Positions 28,325 through 37,583 of a DNA stretch of 64,000 nucleotides are shown piece after piece. A program made the translations under genes and the position numbers. Source of the DNA: Alistipes indistinctus YIT 12060 (lineage in GTDB: Bacteria > Bacteroidota > Bacteroidia > Bacteroidales > Rikenellaceae); the NCBI RefSeq assembly GCF_025144995.1, contig NZ_CP102250.1:1860001-1924000 (forward strand), read 5' to 3'. Below the pieces are notes generated by a model, which had not been told where the DNA came from, did not search any database, and saw only the letters and a list, made by a program, of their open reading frames with translations. Each line of letters opens with the position of its first letter. The stretch's first letter is position 1.

Positions 28325-28422
28325 GAATATTGTAAATAGAACCAGTTCCGCAAAGGTTAACACTTTGTTTAGATTAAGTGTTACTCTCCCTCCTTTCATT
28401 ACTAGTCCTATTTACAATATTC
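28325..28422 (-). other. Stem-loop element B immediately after SusD3
   Basis: Perfect 15-bp arms GAATATTGTAAATAG (28325-28339) and CTATTTACAATATTC (28408-28422), beginning 7 bp after the SusD3 stop. The loop on the transcript side has the AAAGGAGGGAGAG string also seen in the other elements. Cassette 3 is the only one with two such stem-loops. Confidence 0.62.
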
Positions 28423-28429
28423 TTTCATT

Positions 28430-30067
28430 TTAATTTTGTACAATCAAAGGATTCGTCTGAGTCTCCTGGTCCGGCAGAGGCAGGGTCATACCCGATACAG
28501 GATAAGTGAGTCCCGGATTGTGATGATCCAACGATCCGGAGCGATTGACCGGAATATTCCAACGGCGGTTGTTGTACCATTCCAGACCGCGTTCACCCCA
28601 CATTTCGATACGGGTTTGCAGTTGTACCATCTCCAATGCGGTCATTCCGGCCATAGAGGAGTAATTATCGCACGTCAACAGAGCTCCGGCTTTGGCACGT
28701 TTGGCTAACAACAGATTCAATACTTCCTTAGCCGGTCCATCCTGTCCCTGCTGAGCCAATGCCTCTGCTTTCATCAGGTAGGCTTCTGCCACTCGGAACA
28801 TGGAGTAATCGATAATGCTAGGATCTGATACGGTGGTATTGCCGATTGCCATCCCCACGCCCACATTCGCAGCGAACTTTACATTGAGGTAACTGCTAAG
28901 AGTGAGTTGATTTCCTTCTGTAAAACCAGTCGATGAAGGCGCGCCGTATTCCATGCCGTCAAAGTCCTGGAAGTTAGCCCGCCGATAGTCATTCGCATCG
29001 ATCAGATCGTACAACCGGTTGTCGATACGCATCTGGTAACTGCCCAGCATCACGTTGAACAGCGAGTTCTGAGAACCGTAGGCTTTGTTCGAATTGGTAT
29101 ATCCGAAAATATTTTCAGGATTCGCATTCAGGCACGTAAAACCGCTATTACTTGCGTAATAGACGAAAGGATAACCGGTATCGTCGTTTTTATTCTGTGC
29201 GACATACTGATCCTCAGTCATCAGGTTAGGATAGTTCTTGATCAGTTCATCGCAAGCCGAAACGGCTACATCCCATTTATGGGCACACAATGCGGCACGG
29301 GCCTGAATGAAGTAGGCAAAACCGAGGTTGATCTTTCCTTCGCCGTTCTGGGTAAAGTTATTTCCCTGATCAACAGCCCCCTCTTTCATGTAAGCGATAC
29401 CTTTATCCAGCCATTTGAAAATGGAATCGTAGACTTCGGTCTGAGGCGCACGTGCTTTCAGCGGCTGGGCATCGGAATATACGGTGTAAATGGGTACGCC
29501 CAACTGCGACGCATTGCTCGGATCGTAGGGATAGGCGAAGTTCTCCATCAGCCAGAGATACCCGTAAGCGCGAGTGATATAACCCCACCCCGCATACGAT
29601 TTCAGGGCTTTACTCGGACTGTTGTCCACCATCTCTTCGGTCAAAATGTTGAATACCTTATTGGCCGCATGGACCAGCGCGTAACCGCGTTTCCAATAGC
29701 CCAGAAGGTCGTCGCCCGCAGGATTGGTCAAGTTAGTGCAGCTGTACAGGTTACCAATATCGCCGCCTGGCGTGGTACGTCCCAGGACGACGTCGTTTCC
29801 GCTCACTTCACGGATAGTTCCCTGCGATTGGTAGTTGTATGCATAATACGGTTGATTGAAGGTAACGTATCCGCCCCCTTTGATCTGGGCGGGCAGAGCT
29901 TCCGCCAATGCACCCATGATGCTTGTGACGGTCTCGTCGTTACCCGTCCGGAGCAATTCCATCACTTGCTCGTTGGTGATGGAGTTGGGGGGAGCGATGT
30001 TCAACTTCTCATAACATGAGGTCGAAACGAGGCCCACCAACGAAAGTGCTATCAAGTATTTTTTCAT
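28430..30067 (-). CDS. SusD-family surface glycan-binding lipoprotein, cassette 3
   Basis: 545 residues; lipobox SLVGLVSTSC with Cys18, then YEKLNIAPPNSITNEQVMEL. Scaffold motifs include LKSYAGWGYITRAYGYLWLM, SMFRVAEAYLMKAEALAQQG and RIEMWGERGLEWYNNRRW. It starts 13 bp after the SusC3 stop. Being part of the cassette that faces the invertible promoter segment, it is predicted to be switched on by a single inversion between 33680 and 33958. Confidence 0.95.
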   Translation of the reverse strand: MKKYLIALSLVGLVSTSCYEKLNIAPPNSITNEQVMELLRTGNDETVTSIMGALAEALPAQIKGGGYVTFNQPYYAYNYQSQGTIREVSGNDVVLGRTTPGGDIGNLYSCTNLTNPAGDDLLGYWKRGYALVHAANKVFNILTEEMVDNSPSKALKSYAGWGYITRAYGYLWLMENFAYPYDPSNASQLGVPIYTVYSDAQPLKARAPQTEVYDSIFKWLDKGIAYMKEGAVDQGNNFTQNGEGKINLGFAYFIQARAALCAHKWDVAVSACDELIKNYPNLMTEDQYVAQNKNDDTGYPFVYYASNSGFTCLNANPENIFGYTNSNKAYGSQNSLFNVMLGSYQMRIDNRLYDLIDANDYRRANFQDFDGMEYGAPSSTGFTEGNQLTLSSYLNVKFAANVGVGMAIGNTTVSDPSIIDYSMFRVAEAYLMKAEALAQQGQDGPAKEVLNLLLAKRAKAGALLTCDNYSSMAGMTALEMVQLQTRIEMWGERGLEWYNNRRWNIPVNRSGSLDHHNPGLTYPVSGMTLPLPDQETQTNPLIVQN

Positions 30068-30080
30068 AATTTATCGATTT

Positions 30081-33000
30081 TTAGAAAGTTACATTAACAC
30101 CTAAAGAGCAGGTACGCATATACGGATAAGCCATAGCACCGACATCCATACCACCAACCAACGACATGCGCGGATCGATGCCTTTATGAGTCGTAAGCAT
30201 CCAGAAGTTATCGAACGAAGCATACACGCGGATACCGCCGATACCGATCTTGTCCATCCATTTCTGCGGGAAGTTGTAACCGAGGGTGAGGTTCTTCACG
30301 TTCAGGTACGAAGCGCTGTAAAGGGCCATATCGGTATATGCCCAGCTGCCGATGGTAGAGCCTCCCGTATAACCGTTACTGTTGGGGTTGTTCAAGATGA
30401 CCATCGGATACCTTGCGCCGGTGTTGGAAGCTGTGAAGGTATTGCCTTTCAGGTCGGCAGACATGTGATAGTAACCGGTCTGATCACTGCGATAGTAGTG
30501 GTTCGCATCGGCGACAGACAGGAATTTACCGCCGATCTGGAATGCGAACTGAGCCGAGAAATCGAGGTTTTTCCATTTGAGAGAAGTTCCGAAACCGCCG
30601 ATGAAATCGGGAGTTGCATCGCCGAATTCCTGGCGGGTAGCCAGCGTATAGTCGGTCGTGTAAACCGTGTTGCCTTCTACGATATCCCCGTATACGTTCC
30701 CCGACGTTTTCTTCAGGTTGTCGATATTGTCTTTCGATACGGTCGAAGCAATCAACGGAAGGCCGGAAGCCGGGTCTACGCCGCCGTATTTGTAGATGTA
30801 CATGTTGTAATACGGTTTGCCGATACCGCGCAAATAGGTAATATTATTGCTGGTACCACCTGTGCCGGCGATGCTCCAAGCATCCGCCGGTGCCGTCCAG
30901 CAACCATTCAGTTGGGCAGAACCGGTTCCTTCCGGAACTTCGAGTATCGTAGTATAGTAGGTCGAACCGTTCACGTTGAACGACCACAATGTATTCGGAG
31001 TTTTGATGATGTCGACGCCCAACTCCAACTCGAAACCGCGGGTGCGCATTCTGGCACTATTAGCAGCAAGAGTCGTTTGACCCGACATTGCATAAGAGAT
31101 GGGAGCGTTCCATGCTACGTCATCCGTATTGGTCTGGTACCAGTCCATCGTACCGTAGAAGCGGTCCCACAGACGGAAGTCAAGACCTACGTCGACAGTT
31201 TTTTTCTTTTCCCAGGTCAACGGGGTCGTGAAGCCATTTTGAGAGAGTTTCCAGCCTGCCGGGCTGTAGCTGCCCGGAGTGGTATAACCGGTTGCAGAGT
31301 AACTCCATGTTTGGTAGCCCGAATAGCGGCCGATGCCGTTCTGGTTGCCGATCACACCGTAGTCGGCACGCAGTTTCAGGTCGGTCAGCCAGGTAGCATC
31401 CGCGGCCCAAGGTTCGGCAGAGATACGCCAAGCGCCGCCTACGCTCCAGAATACGCCCCAACGGTCGTCGTTGTAACGGAATTTCGAAGAACCGTCGGCA
31501 CGAACGGAGCCTGTTACATAATACTTGTTGTCGTAGTTGTAGTTCGCACGCAGGAAATAACCCTCCAATGCTTCCTGATCTTCACCTCCACCAATACCGG
31601 AGAAAGTTCCTCCCGAGTTGGGGAAAATATAGTTGGCGAACGTATCGAAGCCCTCGATCAAGCTGTAAGCGGCCTTGTAGTTCAGCGAAGAGGTACGCAT
31701 CCAGTTGAACTCATGGCCGATCAGGGCATCTACGTGGTGTTTGCCGTAATCGTGCGCCCAGTTCAGCGTCTGCTGGCTGTTGATGTTCTGGTAATCGCTG
31801 TACGACCGTCCAAAAGCGCCTTTTTCGCGGACACCGGCACCGTGCAGTTTGCTGATGTAGCGGTAACGCATCGCCCAGGTGTTGTCGACGGCCAGGTTGG
31901 CCTGGAATGTGAAGTCTTTGAGGAACTTGGCTTCCACATATCCGCGCATGTTCAGGTCGTTGTAGATCGTTTCGTCCTTATCGTTTTCCAACTGGTATTT
32001 CAGGTCGTATGCTGAAGTACGGCTAGTTACGGGATAACGGCCCAGGACGGCGCTACCGTCTGGATTCAGCGGTGAAGGCTGCACGCCGGGACCATCGACA
32101 ACAATTTTATTCCCATTGTCGTCGTACATGAAATTACCTTTGAGATCCCGCGCATAATACGAAGCGAGCGGCATGTACAGGTTGACCCACTGGAACACGT
32201 TCTGTACGGTGGTACCCGGGTTACGGCCGTAACGCGTTGCAGGAGACTGCGTGGCACGGCGGCTGTACGCTACGTTGACGCCGGCTTTCAGCCATTTGGT
32301 GACTTGCGTGTTGATGTTGGTGCGCAGGTTGTAACGGTTGAAGATCGATCCTTCGACATACGACGGGTCATCCAGCCAACCGGCGGAAATGTAATAATCG
32401 GTTTTGTCCGTGGCGCCGCTAACGGTTGCCGTATATTCCTGACGGAACTGATTGTTGTATGCGATGTCTTCCCAGTCGTCGACATTCCATAGTTTCCTGG
32501 CATTGGCATTGATCTTGCCGGTGGTCGGATCGATCAGGTAGGCGTCCAGCATCGTAGCCGAAGCGGAAGTACCTGAACCGGTAAATTCGTATTTAGCCCC
32601 CGGCACGTCATAGTACATCCAGTTTGTCAAATTGTTTGCACTGTTGAAAGTTGTCGTGCTACCCGTGTAGTTGAACAGGTGCTGGCTGGCGAACAGGGCC
32701 GCCTCCTTATGGCTCATGTTCGGATTCTGATAATTGGTCTGGTAGTTTTTCTTGCTTCCGTAACGAACCGAGTTGTAAATGCCCTCCCAGGTCATTTCAT
32801 AGTAATCGGCCGGATCGCGGAGCAAATCGGGTTTACCGTTGCTGCCGATCATGTTGATGCCCCATTTAGCGTCAAACGTGACTTTGGCTTTGCCCTGCTG
32901 GCCTTTCTTGGTCGTTACCATCACGACGCCGTTGGCGCCGCGCGAACCCCACAGGGCGGTCGAAGCGGCATCTTTCAATACCGTGATCGATTCCACATCC

Positions 33001-33602
33001 CGCGGGTTCATCATGGTCAAGGCATTGGAGTTCGTGTTCGGTACCCCGTCGATTACGATCAGCGCATTGGCGTTGTTCTGGCTGGATGTGCCAATACCAC
33101 GAACACGGATACCCATGTCGACACCGGGTTGACCGTCGACAGAAGATACCTGCAAGCCCGGGATGGCTCCCTCTAACGCTTTGGATAGCGTCGAGTTCGA
33201 TTGAGAACTGATCAGTTTCGAGTCGATCGAACTGATTGAACCCGTCAGGTCCTTCTTCTTAACGGTACCGAAAGCCTGTACCACGACTTCGTCCAATGCC
33301 GTGGCATCGTCTTCGAGGGTGACGTTAATGGTCGTGCTGGCTCCCGCGGTAACCGTCACGGACTTCGTACCCAGGAAAGAGTACTTGATTTTGCTTCCCT
33401 GTTTGGCTTTGATGGTGTAGTCTCCGTCAAGGCCCGTCGAAGTGCCTACCGTGGTACCCACCACTTCCACGCTGGCGCCGATGACCGGTTGCCCGTCACT
33501 GCCCTTCACCACGCCGGAGTAAGTCCGCTCCTGCGCCTGAACCAGCGTCATGCTTAATGCTGTGATACACAGCACTAAAAACAATCGTAGAGTTCCTTTC
33601 AT
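30081..33602 (-). CDS. SusC-family TonB-dependent outer membrane transporter, cassette 3
   Basis: 1173 residues. Signal peptide allele MKGTLRLFLVLCITALSM, carboxypeptidase-regulatory-like domain with the KAKQGSKIKYSF variant shared only with SusC4, TonB-box-like EVVVQAFGTVKKKDL, plug (TNSNALTMMNPRDVESI, WGSRGANGVVMV) and barrel ending MRTCSLGVNVTF. It is divergent from SusC4, with 435 bp between the two start codons. It is the only SusC here without an upstream in-frame ATG in the leader. Upstream of its site there is no promoter match, so it is predicted off in the present orientation. Confidence 0.95.
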   Translation of the reverse strand: MKGTLRLFLVLCITALSMTLVQAQERTYSGVVKGSDGQPVIGASVEVVGTTVGTSTGLDGDYTIKAKQGSKIKYSFLGTKSVTVTAGASTTINVTLEDDATALDEVVVQAFGTVKKKDLTGSISSIDSKLISSQSNSTLSKALEGAIPGLQVSSVDGQPGVDMGIRVRGIGTSSQNNANALIVIDGVPNTNSNALTMMNPRDVESITVLKDAASTALWGSRGANGVVMVTTKKGQQGKAKVTFDAKWGINMIGSNGKPDLLRDPADYYEMTWEGIYNSVRYGSKKNYQTNYQNPNMSHKEAALFASQHLFNYTGSTTTFNSANNLTNWMYYDVPGAKYEFTGSGTSASATMLDAYLIDPTTGKINANARKLWNVDDWEDIAYNNQFRQEYTATVSGATDKTDYYISAGWLDDPSYVEGSIFNRYNLRTNINTQVTKWLKAGVNVAYSRRATQSPATRYGRNPGTTVQNVFQWVNLYMPLASYYARDLKGNFMYDDNGNKIVVDGPGVQPSPLNPDGSAVLGRYPVTSRTSAYDLKYQLENDKDETIYNDLNMRGYVEAKFLKDFTFQANLAVDNTWAMRYRYISKLHGAGVREKGAFGRSYSDYQNINSQQTLNWAHDYGKHHVDALIGHEFNWMRTSSLNYKAAYSLIEGFDTFANYIFPNSGGTFSGIGGGEDQEALEGYFLRANYNYDNKYYVTGSVRADGSSKFRYNDDRWGVFWSVGGAWRISAEPWAADATWLTDLKLRADYGVIGNQNGIGRYSGYQTWSYSATGYTTPGSYSPAGWKLSQNGFTTPLTWEKKKTVDVGLDFRLWDRFYGTMDWYQTNTDDVAWNAPISYAMSGQTTLAANSARMRTRGFELELGVDIIKTPNTLWSFNVNGSTYYTTILEVPEGTGSAQLNGCWTAPADAWSIAGTGGTSNNITYLRGIGKPYYNMYIYKYGGVDPASGLPLIASTVSKDNIDNLKKTSGNVYGDIVEGNTVYTTDYTLATRQEFGDATPDFIGGFGTSLKWKNLDFSAQFAFQIGGKFLSVADANHYYRSDQTGYYHMSADLKGNTFTASNTGARYPMVILNNPNSNGYTGGSTIGSWAYTDMALYSASYLNVKNLTLGYNFPQKWMDKIGIGGIRVYASFDNFWMLTTHKGIDPRMSLVGGMDVGAMAYPYMRTCSLGVNVTF

Positions 33603-33679
33603 AATTAATTGTTTAAGGTTAATAACAAATACGCCGATAAATTCATGATTAACAGCATTATAATGCTTTCGACATCGAA
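33603..33679 (-). promoter_or_regulatory. SusC3 5' leader, type B with perfect palindrome
   Basis: 77 nt from site 3 to the ATG. It contains the 14-bp palindrome AGCATTATAATGCT (33654-33667). The rest matches the SusC2 leader except for about 20 bp around this palindrome. Confidence 0.62.
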
Positions 33680-33690
33680 TTAATCGTTCG
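33680..33690 (-). repeat. 11-bp SusC-associated site 3; left arm of the invertible segment
   Basis: CGAACGATTAA reading toward SusC3. With site 4 it makes an inverted repeat. Its upstream flank AAAT differs from the AAA of the other copies. Confidence 0.82.
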
Positions 33691-33799
33691 ATTTATCTGG
33701 ATAGGGGCTTCGGCTGGTTTTTAGGCAGGATTTCAGGCTGAGAAAATCGGGGGAAAAGTGTGCTGTTTTTGGGTAGGCCAATTCCTTTCGAAAAATTTG

Positions 33800-33818
33800 T
33801 TGTCACTTCGAATGACAA
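33800..33818. promoter_or_regulatory. Inverted repeat inside the invertible segment
   Basis: TTGTCA-cttcgaa-TGACAA. It is symmetric and sits centrally, about 90-130 bp from either arm. It could be an operator or an accessory protein-binding site; nothing else identifies it. Confidence 0.4.
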
Positions 33819-33907
33819 ATAGGATTTTTAATGCCAGGAGAAACTTTTCAGATGTCAAAAACAAAAGGGTCGAGACAAAAATGAAAGGAATATTTTAGGG
33901 CTAAAGT

Positions 33908-33936
33908 GTTGTTATAAAAAAAAACTTTTATATTTG
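33908..33936 (+). promoter_or_regulatory. Bacteroidota-type promoter driving SusC4
   Basis: TATATTTG at 33929-33936 is a full match to -7 TAnnTTTG. GTTG at 33908-33911, 17 bp upstream, is the best -33 candidate. Transcription would begin about 5-10 bp before site 4, so the site and hairpin leader are in the mRNA. This is the only TAnnTTTG match found next to any of the six sites. Confidence 0.72.
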
Positions 33937-33947
33937 TAATTAGAAAA

Positions 33948-33958
33948 CGAACGATTAA
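33948..33958 (+). repeat. 11-bp SusC-associated site 4; right arm of the invertible segment
   Basis: CGAACGATTAA reading toward SusC4, flanked by GAAAA upstream and AACTGC downstream as at site 1. Confidence 0.82.
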
Positions 33959-34037
33959 AACTGCTAAAACGGTCTTTACAAGGCTGTTTGTCATGCAGTT
34001 TTTCGGCGTATTTGTTATTAACCTTAAACAATTAATT
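33959..34037 (+). promoter_or_regulatory. SusC4 5' leader, type A hairpin with type B proximal end
   Basis: Arms AAACTGC (33958-33964) and GCAGTTT (33995-34001). The upper part matches the SusC1 leader; from TCGGCGTA on it has TTTGTTATTAACC as in SusC2 and SusC3. The leader is therefore a mosaic. Confidence 0.62.
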
Positions 34038-37000
34038 ATGAAAGGAACTCTACGATTGTTTTTAGTGCTGTGTATCACAGCATTAAGCATGACGCTGGTT
34101 CAGGCGCAGGAGCGGACTTACTCCGGCGTGGTGAAAGGCAGTGACGGGCAACCGGTCATCGGCGCCAGCGTGGAAGTGGTGGGTACTACCGTAGGCACTT
34201 CGACGGGCTTGGACGGTGACTACACCATCAAAGCCAAACAGGGAAGCAAGATCAAATACTCCTTCCTGGGCACGAAATCCGTAACGGTTACCGCAGGTGG
34301 TAGTACCACCATTAACGTTACCCTAGAGGATGATGCGCAGGCACTTGACGATGTGGTTGTGGTTGCTTTCGGTTCTACCAAAAAGAAAGACCTGACGGGT
34401 TCGATTAGCACGATCGATTCGAAGCTGATCAGTTCGCAGGCCAATTCAACGCTGTCCAAAGCTCTGGAGGGTGCCATTCCGGGCTTACAGGTATCCTCTG
34501 TCGACGGTCAACCCGGTCTGGATATGGGTATCCGTATCCGTGGTATCGGTACTGCCAGCCAGAACAACTCGAATGCATTGGTTGTAATCGACGGGGTACC
34601 GAATACGAACTCCAGTGTATTAGCAACACTAAACCCGAAAGATGTCGAATCGATCACGGTTCTGAAAGATGCCGCTTCGACCGCCCTGTGGGGTTCGCGC
34701 GGTGCCAACGGTGTTATCATGGTAACCACCAAGCGCGGCCAGCAGGGTAAAGCCAAAGTAACTTTCGAAGGTAAATGGGGTATCAACATGATCAGCAACA
34801 ACGGTTCTCCCGATCTGATGCGCGATCCGGCTGATTACTACGAAATGGCTTGGCAAGGCATTTATAACTCGGTTCGCTACGGAGCTCAGGATCAGTATAC
34901 AACTAATCTGAAAAGTCCGAATATGAGCCACGAAGAGGCGGCCCTGTTCGCCAGTCAACACCTGTTCAACTACACGGGAAGTACGACTGATTTTACAGGT
35001 CGCAACGGACTATACAATTGGATGTACTATGATGTTCCGGGAGCGACGTATGAAAGTACCGGCTCAGGCGTCAACAGGTCGGCAACGATGACAGGTGCTT
35101 ATCTAATCGATCCCGCTACGGGAAAAATCAGTGCAGACGCCCGCCGCCTCTACGACCCCGACGATTGGGAGGATATGTTATATAAAAAAGCTTTCCGTCA
35201 GGAATACAACGTTTCCGTCAGCGGTGCGACTGACAAGACCGATTACTATATCTCTGCCGGATACCTACAGGATCCGTCGTACATCGAAGGTTCGCATTTT
35301 GACCGTTACAACGTACGCAGCAACATCAATACCCAGGTCACCAAATGGTTGAAAGCAGGTATCAATATGGGTTACAGCCGCCGTTCGATCCAATCTCCCG
35401 CAACGCGTTACGGCCGCAACTCAGGTGCTGCCGTACAGAATGTGTTCTTGTGGGCGAACGGTTATTCGCCGATGGCATCGATGTATGCACGCGACAAAAA
35501 CGGGAACTATGTCCTCGATGAAAAAACCGGAGACAAGGTCGTTGTTGACGGTCCTGGCGTACAATATTCTCCACTCGATCCTACAGGAGGAAGCGTCTTA
35601 GGACGTTATCCCGTCACTTCGCGTGCTAATGCATATGATGTTCTGTATCAGTTGGAAAATGACAAGGATCAAACGATCTATAACGACCTGAACATGCGAG
35701 GTTATGTTGAAGCTAAATTCCTGAAAGATTTTACGTTTAACGCCAATTTGGCTGTCGACGAATCGTTTTCCGTCCGCGATCGCTACAACAATAAACTTCA
35801 CGGTGCAGGTGTCAGCGAGAGGGGTTCTATGGGACGTATCTATGGCGACTACATGAACATCAACAGCCAGCAAACTCTGAACTGGGCGCACGACTATGGA
35901 AAACATCACGTGGATGCCCTGATCGGCCACGAATTCAACTGGATGCGCACATCCAGTATGAATTACAAAGCCTCCTATTCGCTGATCGATGGCTTCAACA
36001 CCTTTGCCAACTTCATCAATATCAATGGTTCCACCAGCCCGCTTTCCGGTGTCGGTGGCGGTGAAGACAAAGAAGCCCTTGAAGGCTACTTCGCCCGTGC
36101 GAACTACGTATACGATAATAAGTATTATGCAACGGCCAGCCTCCGTTTCGACGGTTCTTCAAAGTTCCGGAATGTAAGCGATCAGTGGGGAACTTTCTGG
36201 AGCGTCGGAGGTGCATGGCGCATTTCCGCTGAGAATTGGATGCAGGACGCCACATGGCTGACCGACCTGAAAATCCGTGCCGATTACGGTGTAATCGGCA
36301 ACCAGAACGGTATCGGCCGTTACGCAGGCTACCAAACGTGGACATATGCCGCAACCGGTTATACCACACCTGGCTCTTATACTCCCTCAGGCTGGAAATT
36401 GACGCAGGGTGCTTTTGCTAATGAGAATCTGACATGGGAAAAGAAAAAGACCGTCGATGTAGGCCTTGATTTCCGTCTGTGGGACCGTTTCTATGGCACA
36501 CTCGATTGGTATCAGACGATTACCGACGACGCGATCTGGGATGCGCCTGTCTCTTACGCAATGACCGGACAAAGAACACTGCCGATGAACTCGGCCCGGA
36601 TGCGCAACCGCGGTTTCGAATTGGAACTGGGTGTGGATATCATCAAAACCCCGGACATTCTTTGGTCGTTCGGCGTAAACGGAGGTACGTACAGCACTAC
36701 GGTGCTTGAAGTCCCCGAAGGCACCGGCTCGGACGCATACGGTGGAAACTGGACCGCGTCCATCGACAAATGGGATGTTCAAGGAGCATATCTGAACGGA
36801 TCTCCAGTCATCTATCTTCGTGGAATTGGCAAACCCTATTACAACCTGTACATGTACAAATACGGTGGCGTAGATTCGAATACAGGTCTGCCTTTGTACG
36901 CCTCCACCGTATCGAAGGATAATATAAGCGCCCTGCAACAGGCAAAACATGTGTACGGAGAAATTAGGGAAGGCAATACGGTCTATACGACAGACTATAC

Positions 37001-37571
37001 ACTCGCAACACGTCAGGAATTCGGCGATGTGACTCCGGATTTCGTCGGCGGCTTCAACACATCGTTCCGCTATAAGAATTTCGATCTCGCGGCGACTTTC
37101 GCATTCCAGATCGGTGGTTATTTCTATAGTAACAACTACTCCGACTGGTGGTACAATCCCCAGAACAATGATGGTATCGGCAGCTCGCACTTGTCGAAAG
37201 AGTTGAAAGGCAATACCTGGACCCCCGACAATACCGGCGCGAAATTCCCGATGGTATTCGCCTATTCTACGACTGACAAAGTGCACGGCGCAAATATCGG
37301 CAGCGATGAGAGCATGAAGACAGACCTCGCTCTGTTCAAAGCTTCGTACCTGAATGTCAAGAATATCACCGTAGGTTACAATTTCCCGCAGAAATGGATG
37401 GACAAGATCGGTATCGGCGGCATCCGTGTATACGCTTCGCTGGATAACTTCTGGATGATTTGCAAGAACGGTATCGACCCGCGCATGTCGCTAACCGGCG
37501 GTCTCGATGTGGGAGCCATGTCCTATCCGTACATGCGTACCTGCTCGCTGGGTGTTAACGTAACTTTCTAA
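34038..37571 (+). CDS. SusC-family TonB-dependent outer membrane transporter, cassette 4 (predicted expressed)
   Basis: 1177 residues from MKGTLRLFLVLCITALSM; an in-frame ATG at 33993 (MQFFGVFVINL) lies in the leader. Carboxypeptidase-regulatory-like domain (KAKQGSKIKYSF), TonB-box-like DVVVVAFGSTKKKDL, plug with TNSSVLATLNPKDVESI and WGSRGANGVIMVTTKRGQQG, and a 22-strand-type barrel ending GVNVTF. It is the only SusC directly downstream of a consensus-like promoter. The first 500 bp or so and the last 200 bp are close to the paralogues; the middle is divergent, consistent with a different glycan ligand. Confidence 0.95.
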   Translation: MKGTLRLFLVLCITALSMTLVQAQERTYSGVVKGSDGQPVIGASVEVVGTTVGTSTGLDGDYTIKAKQGSKIKYSFLGTKSVTVTAGGSTTINVTLEDDAQALDDVVVVAFGSTKKKDLTGSISTIDSKLISSQANSTLSKALEGAIPGLQVSSVDGQPGLDMGIRIRGIGTASQNNSNALVVIDGVPNTNSSVLATLNPKDVESITVLKDAASTALWGSRGANGVIMVTTKRGQQGKAKVTFEGKWGINMISNNGSPDLMRDPADYYEMAWQGIYNSVRYGAQDQYTTNLKSPNMSHEEAALFASQHLFNYTGSTTDFTGRNGLYNWMYYDVPGATYESTGSGVNRSATMTGAYLIDPATGKISADARRLYDPDDWEDMLYKKAFRQEYNVSVSGATDKTDYYISAGYLQDPSYIEGSHFDRYNVRSNINTQVTKWLKAGINMGYSRRSIQSPATRYGRNSGAAVQNVFLWANGYSPMASMYARDKNGNYVLDEKTGDKVVVDGPGVQYSPLDPTGGSVLGRYPVTSRANAYDVLYQLENDKDQTIYNDLNMRGYVEAKFLKDFTFNANLAVDESFSVRDRYNNKLHGAGVSERGSMGRIYGDYMNINSQQTLNWAHDYGKHHVDALIGHEFNWMRTSSMNYKASYSLIDGFNTFANFININGSTSPLSGVGGGEDKEALEGYFARANYVYDNKYYATASLRFDGSSKFRNVSDQWGTFWSVGGAWRISAENWMQDATWLTDLKIRADYGVIGNQNGIGRYAGYQTWTYAATGYTTPGSYTPSGWKLTQGAFANENLTWEKKKTVDVGLDFRLWDRFYGTLDWYQTITDDAIWDAPVSYAMTGQRTLPMNSARMRNRGFELELGVDIIKTPDILWSFGVNGGTYSTTVLEVPEGTGSDAYGGNWTASIDKWDVQGAYLNGSPVIYLRGIGKPYYNLYMYKYGGVDSNTGLPLYASTVSKDNISALQQAKHVYGEIREGNTVYTTDYTLATRQEFGDVTPDFVGGFNTSFRYKNFDLAATFAFQIGGYFYSNNYSDWWYNPQNNDGIGSSHLSKELKGNTWTPDNTGAKFPMVFAYSTTDKVHGANIGSDESMKTDLALFKASYLNVKNITVGYNFPQKWMDKIGIGGIRVYASLDNFWMICKNGIDPRMSLTGGLDVGAMSYPYMRTCSLGVNVTF

Positions 37572-37583
37572 AATTAACGAATT

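Larger units (their letters stand above)
33680..33958. promoter_or_regulatory. Putative invertible promoter segment between cassettes 3 and 4
   Basis: A 279-bp unit bounded by TTAATCGTTCG (33680-33690) and CGAACGATTAA (33948-33958). The interior is AT-rich, carries no gene, and holds one consensus-like promoter at its right end pointing at SusC4. None is seen pointing left (no CAAAnnTA near the left arm). Turning it around would place the promoter the same distance from SusC3. The inversion itself is inferred. Confidence 0.75.
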
